The notes beneath the pieces are model-generated. The model worked only from the letters and a program-made list of their open reading frames with translations, did not search any database and was not told the origin of the DNA. 64,000 nt of DNA, taken from assembly GCA_023404095.1 (NCBI GenBank), contig JAEYDD010000030.1, forward strand, positions 186,001 through 250,000, written 5' to 3'. The DNA is from Pseudomonadota bacterium (GTDB lineage Bacteria; Pseudomonadota; Alphaproteobacteria; Rhizobiales; Rhizobiaceae). A program made the position numbers and the translations under genes. This document shows positions 54,757 through 63,350 of this stretch, piece by piece (within the stretch, counting starts at the first letter, position 1; each line of letters begins with the position of its first letter).

Positions 54757-56634
54757 TTGGCAAATATTATTGGATCGATGACGCTCCGGGGAGCCAGCGC
54801 GCTTGCTTTATGCAAAGCAGCGCTCGAAAAGGCGCCCAAGGTTCTGACCATCGCAGCCATGGCCGTTTCGCTCGTCGTTCCGGCCCTGGTTCCCTCGGCG
54901 ACCATCGCCGCTTCCGGCACACGCTCGCTCAAGCTTTACTACGTCCATACCAACGAGAAGGCCGAGATCGTCTTCAAGCGCAACGGCCGCTACGACCAGA
55001 AGGGCCTTCAGCAGCTCAACCGTTTCCTGCGCGACTGGCGCCGCAACGAGCCGACGAAGATGGACCCGCGTCTGTTCGACCTCGTCTGGGAAGTCTACCA
55101 GAAGAGCGGTTCGCGCGGCTATATCCACGTCGTTTCCGCCTATCGTTCGCCGGCCACCAACTCGATGCTGCGTTCGCGCTCCAAGGGTGTGGCCAAGAAG
55201 AGCCAGCACATGCTCGGCAAGGCGATGGACTTCTATATACCGGACGTGAAGCTGAAGAAGCTTCGCGAGATCGGGATGAAATTCGAGGTGGGCGGCGTCG
55301 GCTATTATCCGACCTCCGGCTCGCCGTTCGTTCACATGGACGTCGGCAGCGTTCGCGCCTGGCCGCGCATGAGCCGCCAGGAACTGGTCTCGCTCTTCCC
55401 CAACGGCAAGACCATGCACCTGCCGTCCGACGGCAAGCCTCTGCCCGGCTTCGAGCAGGCGGTGGCGGACTACAAGCGTCGCATGGGTGCCAATGCCGTG
55501 CAGGTCGCCGGTGGCGGTTCTGCAGATCAGAAGGGCGGGGGGGCAAAGCGCAAGAACTTCTTCGCAGCCCTCTTCGGTGCCGGCGGGGACGAAGACGAAG
55601 AACCCACTGCAATTGCCAGCGCGGAACCGTTGGAAGAGACGAGGCCGACTGCTGCCGCGCCCGCAGTTCCCGCCGAGCGCGAGGCGCTTCCTGGCGTCGG
55701 CGCTCCGCAAACGCAAACCGCCACCACGCCTGATGCCAAGCCGGTCGTGACTGAGACCGAGGTGGCCGAGCTGAACGCGCCGGTGCCGCTGGTGCGCCCG
55801 GCCTTCCGCGAGGCGGACAACGCGCCGGCCGCCTCCGAGTTGGCGCTTGTCTCGCCTTCGACGAACAATGCCGCTGCCGCTCTCAATGCGGCCTTGCCGA
55901 CGACGCCGGTTCCGGCAGTGCCGCAGGGCGACTTCGCCGATCTCGCCGGCTACAAGGTGCCCGTGCCGGAATTGCTCGGCAAGCGTCCGCTGGCGGGCGA
56001 AGCGCAGGAAGGCCTGATGACGGCCTCCGTCGGTGAAAATCCTGGTCTGGTTCCGATTCCCGGCTCGCGCCCGGGTGACGACGCCGCCCTTCTGGCTGTT
56101 GCCGAAGCCGACGTCGGCATCCCCGACCAGAACGGTAAGGCGAAGGTCGCGGCGGTCGCCGAAGCCGAGCGAGAAGATGGACTGTCGGCCGAAGCGGCTA
56201 CCCGCGTGGCGCTTGCTGCACCGAGCGACGACTTTGCCAGCGACGAGCCGGTGCAACTGGCAGCGCTCGTGCCGCGCCCGACCAGCGCTTCGCGTGAGGC
56301 TTTGACCGCCTTCGACGTCGCTCCGAGCGAGATCCCGCTGAAGGGTAGCCGGCCGAAGAAGCAGGATGCGGATGCGGCCGCACGCGGCGCGATCCGGACC
56401 GAGCCGAAGCTGAACCAGAAGATCATTTCGCAGTGGGCCCTGACGCAGGGTCGCGTCGAAACGATGAACAAGCCGGTCAAGGCGCCGCGTTTCGTCAGCC
56501 GTTCGATGCGCGAGGCGCCGACCACGGTCTACAAGGTCGGATTCCAGCCGGAGACGGCCGGTGTCGATCCCGCCCGCTTCAGCGGCAACGCCGTGAACTT
56601 CATGGAAGTGCGGAAGTTCTCCGACACCAACTGA
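54757..56634 (+). CDS. DUF882 (YcbK/M15-like) peptidase with long C-terminal extension
   Basis: An exported protein of about 625 residues. The likely start is TTG 54757; ATG 54778 is an alternative. A hydrophobic leader (about 25-50) ends near ATIAA-SGT. The DUF882 domain (about 55-200) has VVSAYRSPATNSMLRSR, SQHMLGKAMDFYIPDV and FVHMDVGSVRAWPRM, with the His/Asp/His zinc ligands of M15-like D,D- or L,D-carboxypeptidases. The remaining 400 residues are Ala/Pro/Glu-rich, low in predicted order, and end with a short more conserved block. This tail is longer than in YcbK (about 180 residues). Peptidoglycan trimming is the probable role. Confidence 0.85.
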   Translation: MANIIGSMTLRGASALALCKAALEKAPKVLTIAAMAVSLVVPALVPSATIAASGTRSLKLYYVHTNEKAEIVFKRNGRYDQKGLQQLNRFLRDWRRNEPTKMDPRLFDLVWEVYQKSGSRGYIHVVSAYRSPATNSMLRSRSKGVAKKSQHMLGKAMDFYIPDVKLKKLREIGMKFEVGGVGYYPTSGSPFVHMDVGSVRAWPRMSRQELVSLFPNGKTMHLPSDGKPLPGFEQAVADYKRRMGANAVQVAGGGSADQKGGGAKRKNFFAALFGAGGDEDEEPTAIASAEPLEETRPTAAAPAVPAEREALPGVGAPQTQTATTPDAKPVVTETEVAELNAPVPLVRPAFREADNAPAASELALVSPSTNNAAAALNAALPTTPVPAVPQGDFADLAGYKVPVPELLGKRPLAGEAQEGLMTASVGENPGLVPIPGSRPGDDAALLAVAEADVGIPDQNGKAKVAAVAEAEREDGLSAEAATRVALAAPSDDFASDEPVQLAALVPRPTSASREALTAFDVAPSEIPLKGSRPKKQDADAAARGAIRTEPKLNQKIISQWALTQGRVETMNKPVKAPRFVSRSMREAPTTVYKVGFQPETAGVDPARFSGNAVNFMEVRKFSDTN

Positions 56635-56807
56635 CATTCGATACATAGAAACGACTTGTCGCAGGCACCTATCGGTCGTTTGGGGCCAGCAGGAGGCGTG
56701 GGCGTATCCGCTCCTCCATGAAAGAAGGTAGAGCCACGTTGGCCCACAGGGCGCTTGCCGCTATCGTCGCGCTGTGGCCGGTCCGTTCTGGGAAGGCGGG
56801 ATTGGAA

Positions 56808-57221
56808 ATGTCCAACACTATTCACATAGCTGCAGCACTTCTGCTGCGACCGGACGGGCGGACGCTTCTGGTGCGCAAGCGGGGTGTTCGCGCCTTCATG
56901 CAGCCGGGCGGGAAGATCGATGCCGGCGAGACGCCGCACTCTGCCTTGTTGCGCGAATTGCAGGAAGAGATCGGGTTTGATCCCGAACACGGATTCTGCG
57001 AGGCCCTTGGGGAGTTCACCGCGGATGCGTTGAACGAGCCCGGCCGCCGGGTTCATGCGCATGTCTTCGTTGTGAGGACGCAGCGCACGGACTTCCGGCC
57101 ATCGGGCGAAATCGAGGAGGTGAGATGGATCTCGCCGTTCGACCCCGGGCCGGTGGAGATGGCCTCACTGACCGCAGACCATATTCTGCCATTCTATCGG
57201 GCGTTGTCCGGAGGATCATGA
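56808..57221 (+). CDS. NUDIX hydrolase
   Basis: A 137-residue single-domain NUDIX protein. The box reads GGKIDAGETPHSALLREL, then QEEIGF, a full match to Gx5Ex7REUxEExGU with all metal-binding Glu residues. The start MSNTIHIAAALLLRPDGR at 56808 is preferred; an upstream ATG at 56718 adds 30 unlikely residues. The substrate is unknown; nucleotide-sugar, NTP-cleansing or ADP-ribose types are possible. It lies 173 bases after the DUF882 gene and converges on gapR. Confidence 0.92.
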   Translation: MSNTIHIAAALLLRPDGRTLLVRKRGVRAFMQPGGKIDAGETPHSALLRELQEEIGFDPEHGFCEALGEFTADALNEPGRRVHAHVFVVRTQRTDFRPSGEIEEVRWISPFDPGPVEMASLTADHILPFYRALSGGS

Positions 57222-57420
57222 GGCCGGATGCGGCATGACTGTCGCCCCGGCCAAAAGGCGCGTCCGAACTGCTATCGAGGTCGATCGGTGGCGCTTCTTT
57301 GTTTCTGTGTATGTTGTTGTCGCAAACAGCAGCACACTTTTGCCACGCAGTTCAGGATGCCGTTCTCCGGGCTGCCGCAAGGGCAGTAAGGAAAACGGCA
57401 ATCTTTCAAATCGGTGGTGC

Positions 57421-57687
57421 CTATTCGGCATCCGGCGGCAGTTCGATCATGCCGAGCGCCTGGAGATAGGTGTCGAGGATCGCTTCCTGCTCCATGCGTT
57501 CGTCCTTATCCTGCTTGCGGATCTGGATGACCTTGCGCAGGATCTTGGTGTCGAATCCGACGCCCTTGGCCTCGCCATAGACGTCCTTGATGTCGTCGGC
57601 GATGGTCTTCTTTTCTTCTTCCAGGCGTTCGATCCGCTCGATGAAAGCACGAAGCTGATCGCGGGCGACGCCGTGAGCATCGGACAT
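57421..57687 (-). CDS. gapR: GapR-like nucleoid-associated protein (DUF2312)
   Basis: An 88-residue, strongly charged helical protein. ATG 57687 (MSDAHGVARDQLRAFIERIERLE) has AGGAGA seven bases upstream. Segments EEEKKTIADDIKDVYGEAKGVGFDTKILRKVI and RKQDKDERMEQEAILDTYLQALG match DUF2312, whose Caulobacter member GapR clamps overtwisted AT-rich DNA ahead of replication and transcription forks and assists topoisomerases. Length equals that of GapR. The 199 bases between its stop and the NUDIX stop hold nothing I recognise. Confidence 0.93.
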   Translation of the reverse strand: MSDAHGVARDQLRAFIERIERLEEEKKTIADDIKDVYGEAKGVGFDTKILRKVIQIRKQDKDERMEQEAILDTYLQALGMIELPPDAE

Positions 57688-57880
57688 GGTCTTCTCCTCG
57701 TTTGGGGAAATGTAGGAAATGTGATGCCGTGGTCTGCCGTGAAGTTTGGACGAGATCAAGGCCTATCCGGCGTGAGGCTATGTTTTTCGCCTTCCTGTGC
57801 CCATTGCGCCCGCTGCCCGCGAATGGCCGTGTGACCATTCGGACGATCCCGATGGCGCCGGGATAGCGTGTCGGGCCGGG

Positions 57881-58186
57881 TCACTCGTGCGGGCGGCTGG
57901 TCTCGAAGGCGGCCCTCTGCTCGGCCGACGCCTCCTTCTGGTGCAGATCGCGCCATGTCTCATAAGGCATGCCGTAGACGATCTCGCGCGACTGCTCCTT
58001 GTCGAGCGCGACACCCGCTTCGTTGGCGGCTTCCCGATACCAGTTCGACAGGCAGTTCCGGCAAAAGCCGGCGAGGTTCATCATGTCGATGTTCTGCACG
58101 TCGCTGCGTTCGCGCAGGTGTGAGACCAGCCGCCGGAAGGCTGCGGCCTCAAACGCGGTGCGCTGTTCGTCGGTCAGGTGGTCCAT
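57881..58186 (-). CDS. DUF1244 family protein
   Basis: A 101-residue conserved alphaproteobacterial protein. It contains FRRLVSHLRERSDVQNIDMMNLAGFCRNCLSNWYREAA, where CRNC and nearby acidic residues could bind metal, and VYGMPYETWRDLHQKEAS. The family has no established function. It sits 193 bases downstream of gapR and 72 bases beyond the second N-formylglutamate amidohydrolase gene, all on the minus strand, so the latter pair may be co-transcribed. Confidence 0.9.
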   Translation of the reverse strand: MDHLTDEQRTAFEAAAFRRLVSHLRERSDVQNIDMMNLAGFCRNCLSNWYREAANEAGVALDKEQSREIVYGMPYETWRDLHQKEASAEQRAAFETSRPHE

Positions 58187-58258
58187 CTTCGTTTCTCCGT
58201 CGAGGGCGGGGGGGCGAGGGCGGGGGTGTCCCGACTGCCCGATTGTCCGTGCCGTCGC

Positions 58259-59059
58259 TCAGTAAGGCCCGGTGCGCGAGGCGAATGTCTGATAGGTGTG
58301 AAGGCCATCGATGGCGTTCAAGTCTCTGAGGATCGGGGCAAGCCTGTCTGCCCAATGCTCGATGCCGCTGGCGTTGCCGATCTCGTCCTGCCGCACCTCG
58401 ATGAGTGCGTGCGGGATACCGGCCGTCATGCAGTGGCGGAACATCGTGTCGCCGCGCAGCGCCCCGTCATAGGGCTCGTTGCTGGCGGTTGTGACGCCGG
58501 GCAGGGCGCCCAGCGCCGAAAGCAGTGGATGGACGGCGCGGTGGTCGCTGTCCCAGAGCACGGTGATGTGCCAGGGACGCGGCACGCCCTTCCAGTATGG
58601 CGTAAAGGAATGAAGCGAAATGACCAGCGGCGCACGGCCGCCTGTCTCGGCGATCCTGCCGATGGTTTCTGAGACGGCGTCGTGATAGGGGCGATGGTAG
58701 GTGAGCAGCCGATGCTGCCACTCCTCGGCGCTGATCGGGTGATTGCCGGGGACGATCGCTCCGTCGGAAATGCGCATGACCAGCGTCGGGTCGTCCTCGC
58801 CCCTGTTGGGGTCGATCAGCAGGCGGGAGAAACGGCTCATGACGGCGGGTACGCCGAGACGTGCCGCCAAGGCCCGCGTCAATCCCTCGATGCCGATGTC
58901 GTAGGCGATATGTCGCTCGAAGGCGCTCTCGGGCAGGCCGAGGCGGTCATATCTGGCGGGAACGCGGTTGGTGGCGTGATCGGCCAGCAGCACGAGCCCG
59001 ATGCTCGCATCGCCGTCGATGATCTCGAAGGGGCTGTCGTCGATGACGTCGGTTTGCAT
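58259..59059 (-). CDS. N-formylglutamate amidohydrolase family protein (second copy)
   Basis: A 266-residue FGase-family protein. The start at 59059 (MQTDVIDDSPFEIID) is preferred over an upstream in-frame ATG whose 56 extra residues look non-coding. Segments LLADHATNRVPARYDRLGL, LLIDPNRGEDDPTLV, VISLHSFTPYWKG and ALIEVRQDEI are typical and supply putative zinc ligands. It differs clearly from the copy at 19649-20530 in sequence and length, so the two are old paralogues and not a recent duplication. DUF1244 follows on the same strand. The substrate is uncertain. Confidence 0.87.
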   Translation of the reverse strand: MQTDVIDDSPFEIIDGDASIGLVLLADHATNRVPARYDRLGLPESAFERHIAYDIGIEGLTRALAARLGVPAVMSRFSRLLIDPNRGEDDPTLVMRISDGAIVPGNHPISAEEWQHRLLTYHRPYHDAVSETIGRIAETGGRAPLVISLHSFTPYWKGVPRPWHITVLWDSDHRAVHPLLSALGALPGVTTASNEPYDGALRGDTMFRHCMTAGIPHALIEVRQDEIGNASGIEHWADRLAPILRDLNAIDGLHTYQTFASRTGPY

Positions 59060-59242
59060 GCCAACTCTTGCTGCTCGATCTGCCGCTAGATCGCACGACG
59101 CGGCGGCGACCGCAAGCCGCCATCGTGTCTTCGCTTTCTCGGTGTATCCGCGCGGCAGTTCGTCCTGTAATCGATTAGAGTTGCGTTGACATTCGACGTC
59201 TGCCGTCGCAAGAAAGCGCGTGACCAAATCAACGGAGTTCCA

Positions 59243-59728
59243 TTGGAAACCGTGTCAATTCCTTCACGCTCCCGCCCGTTCCGTCCGGCGTCCGGCCTTT
59301 CCTTCCTGGGATTGTGCGCCGCCGCTGCCTTTTTCACCCTGACGTCCCCAGGCTCGGCCCGCGCCGATTTCCGTGTCTGCAACGGCACGCAGAACCTGGT
59401 CGGCGTTGCCATCGGCTACCGCGCCACCGAGGGGTGGATGACGGAAGGCTGGTGGCAGATCCCGGCGACCACCTGCGCCACGCTGATCGAAGGCGAGCTG
59501 CAGTCGCGCTACTACTACCTGTACGCGGAAGACGCCGCGCGCGGCGGCCGATGGACCGGCGACGTCAACATGTGCGTGGCGGAAAACGAGTTCAAGATCG
59601 AAGGTGTGCAGGACTGCTTCGCCCGCGGGTTCCAGCGCATGGGTTTCAAGGAATATGACACCGGCCGTCAGGGCAGCTGGATGGTCCAGCTGTCCGATAC
59701 TCCCGGTACGCAGGAAAGCCAGAACTGA
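59243..59728 (+). CDS. DUF1036 family exported protein
   Basis: A small exported protein, about 161 residues. The likely start is TTG 59243, with GGAG five bases before. The signal peptide ends near GSARA-DFR. The mature DUF1036 domain begins DFRVCNGTQNLVGVAIGYRATEGW and contains SEGW-type Trp-rich motifs (EGWWQIPATTCATLIEGEL) and paired Cys (NMCVAENEFKIEGVQDCF). The function is unknown. Its stop overlaps the pyruvate kinase start (TGATG), an arrangement found in related rhizobia. Confidence 0.85.
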   Translation: METVSIPSRSRPFRPASGLSFLGLCAAAAFFTLTSPGSARADFRVCNGTQNLVGVAIGYRATEGWMTEGWWQIPATTCATLIEGELQSRYYYLYAEDAARGGRWTGDVNMCVAENEFKIEGVQDCFARGFQRMGFKEYDTGRQGSWMVQLSDTPGTQESQN

Positions 59729-61167
59729 TGAAGCGGAACAGAAGAGTAAAGATCCTTGCAACCCTCGGCCCGGCTTCCGCCGAGGAAGAGATGATCCAGA
59801 AGTTGCACGAGGCGGGGGCCGATCTCTTCCGTATCAACATGAGCCATGCCAGCCATGACGTGATGCGCACGCTGATCAGCAGGATCCGTTCGGTGGAGGC
59901 GCGCTGTGGCCGGCCGATCGGCATTCTCGCCGACCTGCAGGGACCGAAGCTCCGCGTCGGAAAGTTCAAGGACGGCAAGGCCGACCTTTCTCCGGGCCAG
60001 ACTTTCACGCTCGACAACAATGACGAGCCGGGCGACGCCACGCGCGTGTTCCTGCCGCATCCCGAAATCCTCGAAGCCGTCAAGCCCGGCCACCGCCTGC
60101 TGATCGACGACGGCAAGCTGCACCTGCTTGCGGAGAAGTGCGACGGCAAGAAGATCGTCTGCAAGGTCGTCGCCGGAACGAAGATTTCCGACCGCAAGGG
60201 CGTCAGCCTGCCCGATACGCTTCTGGGCGTCGGCGCGCTGACCGAGAAAGACCGTGCCGACCTCGACGCCGTGCTGGCCACCGGCAGCGTCGACTGGGTC
60301 GCCCTTTCCTTCATCCAGCGTCCGGAAGACCTGGCGGAAGTCCGCAAGGTCGCGCGCGGCCGCGTCGGCCTGATGTCGAAGATCGAGAAGCCTCAGGCGA
60401 TCGAGCGCATCGACGAGATCATCGAGCTTTCCGACGCGCTGATGGTCGCCCGCGGCGACTTGGGCGTCGAGATGCCGCTCGAGACGGTGCCCGGGCTGCA
60501 GAAGCAACTGATCCGCGCCTGCCGTCGCGCCGGCAAGCCGGTGGTCGTTGCGACGCAGATGCTGGAATCGATGATCACGGCGCCGGTTCCGACGCGCGCC
60601 GAAGTGTCCGACGTCGCGACCGCCGTCTTCGAAGGCGCCGATGCGATCATGCTCTCGGCCGAGTCGGCGTCCGGCGACTATCCCGTCGAGGCCGTCGCCA
60701 CCATGGGGAAGATCGCGAGCCAGGTCGAGCGCGATCCGAACTATCCGGGCATCATCAATGCGCAGCGCACGCCGCCGGAAGCGACCGGCGCCGATGCCAT
60801 CTCGCTGGCGGCGCGGCAGATCGCCGAAACGCTGAACCTGTCGGCGATCGTCTGCTACACCTCCTCCGGCACCACAGGCCTGCGCGCTGCGCGCGAGCGG
60901 CCGTCCGTGCCGGTCCTGGCGCTCTCGCCGATCATCGAGACGGCGCGCCGCCTGTCGGTCGTCTGGGGCCTGCACTGCGTCGTCACCGGTGACGCGGAAG
61001 ATCTCGACGATATGGTCAATCGCGCCTGCCGTATCACCGTCAGCGAAGGCTTCGGCAAACCGGGTGACCGGGTCATCATTTCGGCCGGCGTGCCGCTTGG
61101 CACGCCCGGTGCGACCAACATGCTGCGCATCGCCTACATCGGTTCGGACGGCGCCAGCGGCATTTGA
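59728..61167 (+). CDS. pyk: Pyruvate kinase
   Basis: Glycolytic enzyme that makes pyruvate and ATP from phosphoenolpyruvate, 479 residues. It begins with KILATLGPASAEEEMIQKL, then has the catalytic signature VGLMSKIEKPQAIERIDEII, MVARGDLGVEMPLE and TQMLESMITAPVPTRAEVSDVA, and a C-terminal allosteric domain with CYTSSGTTGLRAARERP. The ATG shares one base with the DUF1036 stop, so translation is probably coupled. A hairpin terminator follows. Confidence 0.97.
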   Translation: MKRNRRVKILATLGPASAEEEMIQKLHEAGADLFRINMSHASHDVMRTLISRIRSVEARCGRPIGILADLQGPKLRVGKFKDGKADLSPGQTFTLDNNDEPGDATRVFLPHPEILEAVKPGHRLLIDDGKLHLLAEKCDGKKIVCKVVAGTKISDRKGVSLPDTLLGVGALTEKDRADLDAVLATGSVDWVALSFIQRPEDLAEVRKVARGRVGLMSKIEKPQAIERIDEIIELSDALMVARGDLGVEMPLETVPGLQKQLIRACRRAGKPVVVATQMLESMITAPVPTRAEVSDVATAVFEGADAIMLSAESASGDYPVEAVATMGKIASQVERDPNYPGIINAQRTPPEATGADAISLAARQIAETLNLSAIVCYTSSGTTGLRAARERPSVPVLALSPIIETARRLSVVWGLHCVVTGDAEDLDDMVNRACRITVSEGFGKPGDRVIISAGVPLGTPGATNMLRIAYIGSDGASGI

Positions 61168-61201
61168 GCGTGCGCGTCAGCGACGGTTCCGGCGATTTCG
61201 C

Positions 61202-61223
61202 AAGGCGGGCTTCGGCCCGCCTT
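61202..61223 (+). terminator. Terminator hairpin after pyk
   Basis: A perfect 9-bp stem, AAGGCGGGC-TTCG-GCCCGCCTT, lies 35 bases after the pyk stop. Only CTT follows, so the U-tract is poor, but the stem with a UUCG loop is very stable. Confidence 0.6.
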
Positions 61224-61305
61224 CTTGCGTTCTGGGAGGTGCCGTCGTCGCACGACGCTGCCTGCGATCAATGGGGATGACGACGAGGCGCGGCCGTGCG
61301 ATGGA

Positions 61306-61917
61306 TCAGGTGCGGCTGCCCGCGAGCTTGTCGGCGATATCGCCGAGCGCCTTCTGGGCACGCCGCTCTGCCGGGTAGATGTCCAGGAAGCGCTGCCATG
61401 CTTCCATGGCGAGTTCGTCACGCCCGTAGTTGCTGAGTATCGTCGCCATGCCGGCGATGGCGCCGAAGTGCCGCGGTTCAAGCGCAAGCACGCGATTGAT
61501 GTCAGACATCGACTTCTTGAAATTGCCGAGCTTGAAGTTCAGCGTCGCCCGCTGGTTCCATCCCTCGACATATTGCGGATCGAGCTGGATGACCTCGTCG
61601 AGATAGTCGAACGCGACCATATCCTTGTTGTCGGCCACTGCCTTGTCGGCCTGCAGCATGAGGAGATTGACGGTGGGACTGCCCGAATCGCGCCATTGCA
61701 GGCGAATCGTCTCGGAGATCACCTTTGCCTTGTCGGCATCGCCTTCATGCTTCAGCTGAGTGAAAAGCGTGTTCAGGCGCTCGGAGGGACTGGTATCCTG
61801 GGCCGGGTTGCCGACTGCATTCTCCGTCACAGGCGGGGAATTGGCGCCTTGCGCAAGTGCGGGGCCGGGCAGGGCAACAAGGGCAATGAGGGCGGCATAA
61901 ACAAAATTCGAGCGCAT
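61306..61917 (-). CDS. Exported TPR-repeat protein
   Basis: A 203-residue protein with a signal peptide (MRSNFVYAALIALVALPGPALA) and about three TPR motifs (about 95-195), for example YLDEVIQLDPQYVEGWNQRATL and DINRVLALEPRHFGAIAG. It is probably a periplasmic scaffold; partners are unknown. The start codon lies inside a 17-bp perfect hairpin (61906-61947) that also resembles a terminator, so its expression is probably limited or regulated. No other good start exists in this frame before the signal peptide. rpmJ lies 67 bases upstream on the same strand. Confidence 0.85.
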   Translation of the reverse strand: MRSNFVYAALIALVALPGPALAQGANSPPVTENAVGNPAQDTSPSERLNTLFTQLKHEGDADKAKVISETIRLQWRDSGSPTVNLLMLQADKAVADNKDMVAFDYLDEVIQLDPQYVEGWNQRATLNFKLGNFKKSMSDINRVLALEPRHFGAIAGMATILSNYGRDELAMEAWQRFLDIYPAERRAQKALGDIADKLAGSRT

Positions 61918-61947
61918 GCGGATATGCTACTCCGCATGCGCTCGAAT
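61906..61947 (-). promoter_or_regulatory. 17-bp perfect hairpin over the TPR gene start, terminator/attenuator-like
   Basis: Arms ATTCGAGCGCATGCGGA (61947-61931) and its exact complement (61922-61906) flank an eight-base loop. On the minus strand the second arm contains the TPR gene ATG, and the only Shine-Dalgarno-like GGAG is at the arm/loop border. TTTGTTT follows the stem. It could terminate rpmJ transcripts and also block translation of the TPR gene when transcription reads through. Confidence 0.75.
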
Positions 61948-61984
61948 GCAAACCGTTAACTTTCGCAGTACGAAAGCGATGCGC

Positions 61985-62110
61985 TCAGCCCTGGCGGGCT
62001 TTGAAGCGCGGGTTCTGCTTGTTGATGATGTAGACGCGGCCCTTGCGGCGAACCAGACGGTTTTCGCGGTGGCGGGTCTTGAGAGACTTGAGCGAATTCT
62101 TGATCTTCAT
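61985..62110 (-). CDS. rpmJ: 50S ribosomal protein L36 (bL36), cysteine-free type
   Basis: A 41-residue ribosomal protein: MKIKNSLKSLKTRHRENR at the start, then the typical VRRKGRVYIINKQNPRFKARQG-like tail. It has none of the Cys/His zinc ligands of the zinc-ribbon form, so it is the zinc-independent (C-minus) type normal for rhizobia. A possible promoter, TTGACA with an AT-rich -10 region, lies just after the purK terminator, about 45 bases before the ATG. Confidence 0.95.
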   Translation of the reverse strand: MKIKNSLKSLKTRHRENRLVRRKGRVYIINKQNPRFKARQG

Positions 62111-62165
62111 GTTTCTGATCCGCGATGCTGGGGAGGAACTAATCCGCCCTAAAATCTTGTCAATT

Positions 62166-62190
62166 AAAAACGCGCCGTTTCGGGCGCGCT
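62166..62190 (-). terminator. Rho-independent terminator after purK
   Basis: On the minus strand, CGCGCC-CGAAAC-GGCGCG, extended by two weaker pairs, is followed by TTTTTAATT. It ends the purE-purK transcript before rpmJ. Confidence 0.8.
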
Positions 62191-62294
62191 CTCAGGTTGG
62201 CGTTCGTGTATCCGTTCATCCGGTTGCTGTCAACCGTTTGGCTGAGTTTTGCGGTGCGCGAAGCGTGATTTCCACCGCACCGCGCACGCACCGG

Positions 62295-63350
62295 TCAGCG
62301 CAATTCCGTGACGTGGCCCATCTTGCGGCCCGGCCGCGCGTCGGTCTTGCCATAGAGATGCACAAGCACGTCGGGCGTGTTGAGCCATGCGGGCACGTCG
62401 GCGATATCGTCGCCGATCAGGTTCTGCATCAGGCAGTCGGAATGACGGCGCGGATCGCCCAGCGTCAGGCCGGCGACAGCGCGGATGTGCTGCTCGAACT
62501 GCGAGATAACGCAGGCCGCCTCCGTCCAGTGACCGGAATTGTGAACGCGCGGCGCCATTTCGTTGGCAAGCAACTGGCCGTCGGCGAGGGCGAAGAACTC
62601 GACGCCGATGACGCCGACATAGCCCAGCTTGTCGAGGATGGCGCGTGCCGCACGCCGCGCCTGGTCGGCCGTCGCCTCGCTGATCGCCGCCGGGACGGTC
62701 GAGGTGTGGAGAATGCCGTTGCGATGGACGTTCTCGGCCGGGTCGTAGCAGGCGATCGTGCCGTCGGCGGCCCGGGCCGCGATGATGGAGATCTCGCGCT
62801 CGAACGCGATCAGTCCCTCGAGGATCTGTGGCACTGCGCCCAATGCCTCGAACGCGCCGGCGCGGCTTTCCGCGGGGGAGCGAAACACGCGCTGACCCTT
62901 GCCGTCATAGCCGAGGCGCCGCGTCTTCAGGACGCCTATCCCGCCGAACGCCTCGAGGGCGGCATCGAGGTCCGCCTGGCTGTCGATGGCTGCGAAGGGT
63001 GCCGTAGCAATGCCGCATTCGTTGATGAACCGCTTTTCGACGAGGCGATCCTGAGAGACTTCGAGCGCCTTGGGAGGCGGAAACACGGCAACGGACTGCG
63101 CAAGCTGCGCGGCCGCGGCTACGGGCACGTTTTCGAACTCGTAGGTGACGACGTCGCAGCGTTTCGCCAGTTCGGCCAGCGCCTCGGGGTCGTCATAGGC
63201 AGCGACAATCTGACCGTTGGCGACCTGGGCGGCCGGGCAGTCGTCCTGCGGTTCGAGAATGACGGTGCGGATGCCGAGGCGTGCGGCCGCCATTGCGAGC
63301 ATCCGGCCGAGCTGGCCGCCGCCGACGATGCCGATCGTGGAAACGCTCAT
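62295..63350 (-). CDS. purK: 5-(carboxyamino)imidazole ribonucleotide synthase
   Basis: ATP-grasp enzyme of purine synthesis that makes N5-CAIR from AIR and bicarbonate, 351 residues. ATG 63350 (MSVSTIGIVGGGQLGRMLAMAA) overlaps the purE stop by four bases (ATGA). Signatures are GVLKTRRLGYDGKGQRVF, EREISIIAARAADGTI, GVEFFALADGQLLANEMAPRVHNSGHW and a C-terminal HLYGKTDARPGRKMGHV. It is translated with purE as a coupled pair, and the product is the substrate of PurE. Confidence 0.96.
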   Translation of the reverse strand: MSVSTIGIVGGGQLGRMLAMAAARLGIRTVILEPQDDCPAAQVANGQIVAAYDDPEALAELAKRCDVVTYEFENVPVAAAAQLAQSVAVFPPPKALEVSQDRLVEKRFINECGIATAPFAAIDSQADLDAALEAFGGIGVLKTRRLGYDGKGQRVFRSPAESRAGAFEALGAVPQILEGLIAFEREISIIAARAADGTIACYDPAENVHRNGILHTSTVPAAISEATADQARRAARAILDKLGYVGVIGVEFFALADGQLLANEMAPRVHNSGHWTEAACVISQFEQHIRAVAGLTLGDPRRHSDCLMQNLIGDDIADVPAWLNTPDVLVHLYGKTDARPGRKMGHVTELR

